A DNA stretch of 7,041 bases from Paracoccaceae bacterium (lineage in GTDB: Bacteria; Pseudomonadota; Alphaproteobacteria; Rhodobacterales; Rhodobacteraceae): positions 1 to 7,041 of the forward strand of contig SLKB01000253.1 in NCBI GenBank assembly GCA_007134805.1, written 5' to 3'. Both the position numbers and the translations under genes were made by a program. Numbering within the stretch: the stretch's first letter is position 1; each line of letters opens with the position of its first letter. Positions 5,641 to 7,041 of this stretch are shown here, one piece after another. A model generated the notes under the pieces. That model ran no database searches. It worked only from the letters and a program-made list of their open reading frames with translations, and was not told where the DNA came from.

Positions 5641-7022
5641 CCTCCTCGACCGACACGGATCTTCGCCGCGCCAAGGTGCGCCCACGCCTCCATGACAAGC
5701 CGATCCCCGTTCTGGTGCATGCGGGCGCCATCCTGGCGCTGGGTCTCGGTGCTATCGCGGCGCCCTTTCTGGTGCTGGCTCTGGGGACACGGCCTGTATC
5801 TGGCGGGCCGATCTGGGATTTCTCGATGGGTCTGGGCTTTGGCGCGCTAGGGCTTGCCGCGTTGCAATTTGCGATGACCGGGCGGCTTCGCTGGATCACG
5901 CATCCGTTCGGCGCTGATATCGTCTACCTTGCGCATCGCTACCTGAGCTGGGGTGCGGTGATCCTGATGCTCGGGCATTTCGCGCTGCTCTATGTATTCT
6001 ATCAGCCTGCGCTGGGCGTACTTAACCCGTTCGAGGCGCGCTGGGAACTCACTGCCGGACGCGTCTCGCTTGCCTGCTTTCTCGGGCTGATCATGACCTC
6101 GGAGTTTCGCAAACGCCTGAATCTGCGGCACGAATGGTGGCGTAGCCTGCATCTGGTGCTCGCGATCACGGCAATGCTCGCGGGCATCGCGCATATCCTG
6201 GGCGTTGGCAATTTGACCGACACGGCCGCAAAACGCACTCTCTGGCTTGGGGTGACCCTGGGCTTTGTGGCGGTTCTCCTGCACACGCATGTCATCCGCC
6301 CCTGGTGGCTATCGCGCAATTCATGGCGCGTGGTGGCGAATACGGAAGAACGGGGGGGCGTGCATACCTTGCAGCTTGCGCCAGAAGGTGCGGCGCTCAA
6401 GCGCTGGAAGCCTGGCCAGTTTGCCTGGCTCAAGGTCGCGCGCAGCCCCTATTCGCTGATCGAGCATCCCTTCACCATCTCGACCGCGCCGGAAAAGGGG
6501 CCGGAACTCGCCTTCTCGATCAAGCCGCTTGGTGATCATTCCAGTGCCCTAACCAAGACCGAGATTGGCGCGCGCGCTTACGTGGACGGGCCGTATGGGG
6601 CCTTCTCGATCGACCGGATGCACGATGCAGAGGGTTTCGTGATGATCGCGGGCGGGGTCGGGATCACGCCGATCCTGTCGAATCTGCATGCGCTGCAGGC
6701 GCGTGGCGACCGCCGCCCGATCATCCTGATCTATGGTAGCCCCAACTGGGAAGAGGCCAGCTTTCGCGACGAGCTCGAGGCGATGAAGCGCGACCTAGAT
6801 CTGACCGTGATCCACGTCCTCCAGGACGCGCAGAAAGGCTGGGAGGGGCCGACCGGTTTCATCGACCGCGAGGTGCTGATCTCGCATCTGCCCGCCGACA
6901 CGCGCGGCTGGCCGCATTTACTGTGCGGCCCGGGGCCCATGCTGGGGACGCTGCGCGCAGAACTCGCTGATCTGGGCGTCGCCGATCGGCATATCGATTA
7001 CGAAATCTTCGAGCTGGTCTAG
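5637..7022 (+). CDS. NOX/ferric reductase-like transmembrane flavocytochrome b
   Basis: This membrane oxidoreductase probably moves electrons from cytoplasmic NAD(P)H through FAD and two b-haems across the inner membrane. The 461-residue protein has six predicted helices (about 25-49, 60-80, 97-120, 139-157, 170-190 and 200-218). His100/His114 in helix 3 and His172/His186 in helix 5 are each spaced HX13H, the two-haem arrangement of NOX and ferric reductases. The FAD-binding barrel (about 225-325) carries EHPFTISTAP (276-285). The NAD(P)H domain (about 332-461) has GGVGITP (339-345), LLCGPGPML with Cys430, and an aromatic residue near the C terminus (Phe458). There is no plant-type 2Fe-2S domain at the C terminus, unlike many FNR-family reductases. 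It starts in an ATGA overlap with the DUF2231 gene. The electron acceptor (ferric iron, oxygen, a quinone or a periplasmic protein) cannot be read from the sequence. The fold and cofactors are well supported; the role is open. Confidence 0.9.
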   Translation: MTSSTDTDLRRAKVRPRLHDKPIPVLVHAGAILALGLGAIAAPFLVLALGTRPVSGGPIWDFSMGLGFGALGLAALQFAMTGRLRWITHPFGADIVYLAHRYLSWGAVILMLGHFALLYVFYQPALGVLNPFEARWELTAGRVSLACFLGLIMTSEFRKRLNLRHEWWRSLHLVLAITAMLAGIAHILGVGNLTDTAAKRTLWLGVTLGFVAVLLHTHVIRPWWLSRNSWRVVANTEERGGVHTLQLAPEGAALKRWKPGQFAWLKVARSPYSLIEHPFTISTAPEKGPELAFSIKPLGDHSSALTKTEIGARAYVDGPYGAFSIDRMHDAEGFVMIAGGVGITPILSNLHALQARGDRRPIILIYGSPNWEEASFRDELEAMKRDLDLTVIHVLQDAQKGWEGPTGFIDREVLISHLPADTRGWPHLLCGPGPMLGTLRAELADLGVADRHIDYEIFELV

Positions 7023-7023
7023 G

Positions 7024-7041
7024 ATGCGTCCGAAGCTTGCC
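7024..7041 (+). CDS. Possible start of a further gene (cut by the window end)
   Basis: An ATG one base after the flavocytochrome stop opens a frame (MRPKLA) that runs off the right edge. The basic N terminus would suit a signal peptide, but six codons are too few to judge. The only upstream purine stretch, AGG at 7021-7023, abuts the ATG and is too close to serve as a normal ribosome binding site. The true start of the next gene may lie further right. Confidence 0.2.

Noticed and set aside
1..7041. Search for CRISPR arrays, tRNA or rRNA genes, insertion sequences, integrases and attachment-site repeats
   Set aside because: No direct repeat arrays, transposase-like proteins or structured RNA signatures were seen on either strand by eye.

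Overview
The window looks like chromosome from a GC-rich alphaproteobacterium, most likely of the Rhodobacterales/Roseobacter type. The evidence is a NepR anti-sigma factor next to an EcfG-type sigma factor, which is the alphaproteobacterial general stress response (GSR) core, an EcfG-consensus promoter in front of it, GC-rich codon use, and a MurQ and a GntR regulator of alphaproteobacterial character. All supported genes lie on the + strand and are tightly packed.

Region 1 (1-2277) is the end of an amino-sugar uptake and use operon. It holds the 3' part of a MalK/UgpC-type sugar ABC transporter ATPase, then an N-acetylmuramic acid 6-phosphate etherase (murQ), then a GntR/HutC-family repressor overlapping murQ by ATGA. 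The likely theme is ABC-driven import of MurNAc or a related sugar, etherase cleavage to GlcNAc-6-P plus lactate, and local control by a sugar-phosphate-sensing GntR protein. The permease, binding protein and any kinase would lie off the left edge.

Region 2 (2278-2550) is intergenic. It carries a strong match to the EcfG promoter (GGAAC, 17-base spacer, CGTT) at 2453-2478. The same bases read on the - strand also give GGAAC, 17 bases, GGTT, so the element is close to symmetrical and could fire both ways. No convincing terminator for region 1 was found.

Region 3 (2551-5040) is the GSR module: nepR, an ecfG-type sigma gene overlapping it by ATGA, and a membrane-bound HisKA_2-type sensor histidine kinase. 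The response regulator PhyR, which normally releases EcfG from NepR and is often encoded divergently next to nepR, is not in the window.

Region 4 (5080-7022) is a membrane redox pair: a four-helix DUF2231 protein and, overlapping it by ATGA, a NOX/ferric-reductase-like flavocytochrome with two HX13H haem-ligand pairs plus FAD and NAD(P)H domains. Its spacing and orientation suggest it is read through from the GSR module. A possible second EcfG-like promoter lies just before the flavocytochrome. The GSR plus DUF2231 plus flavocytochrome combination is the least explained part of the window.
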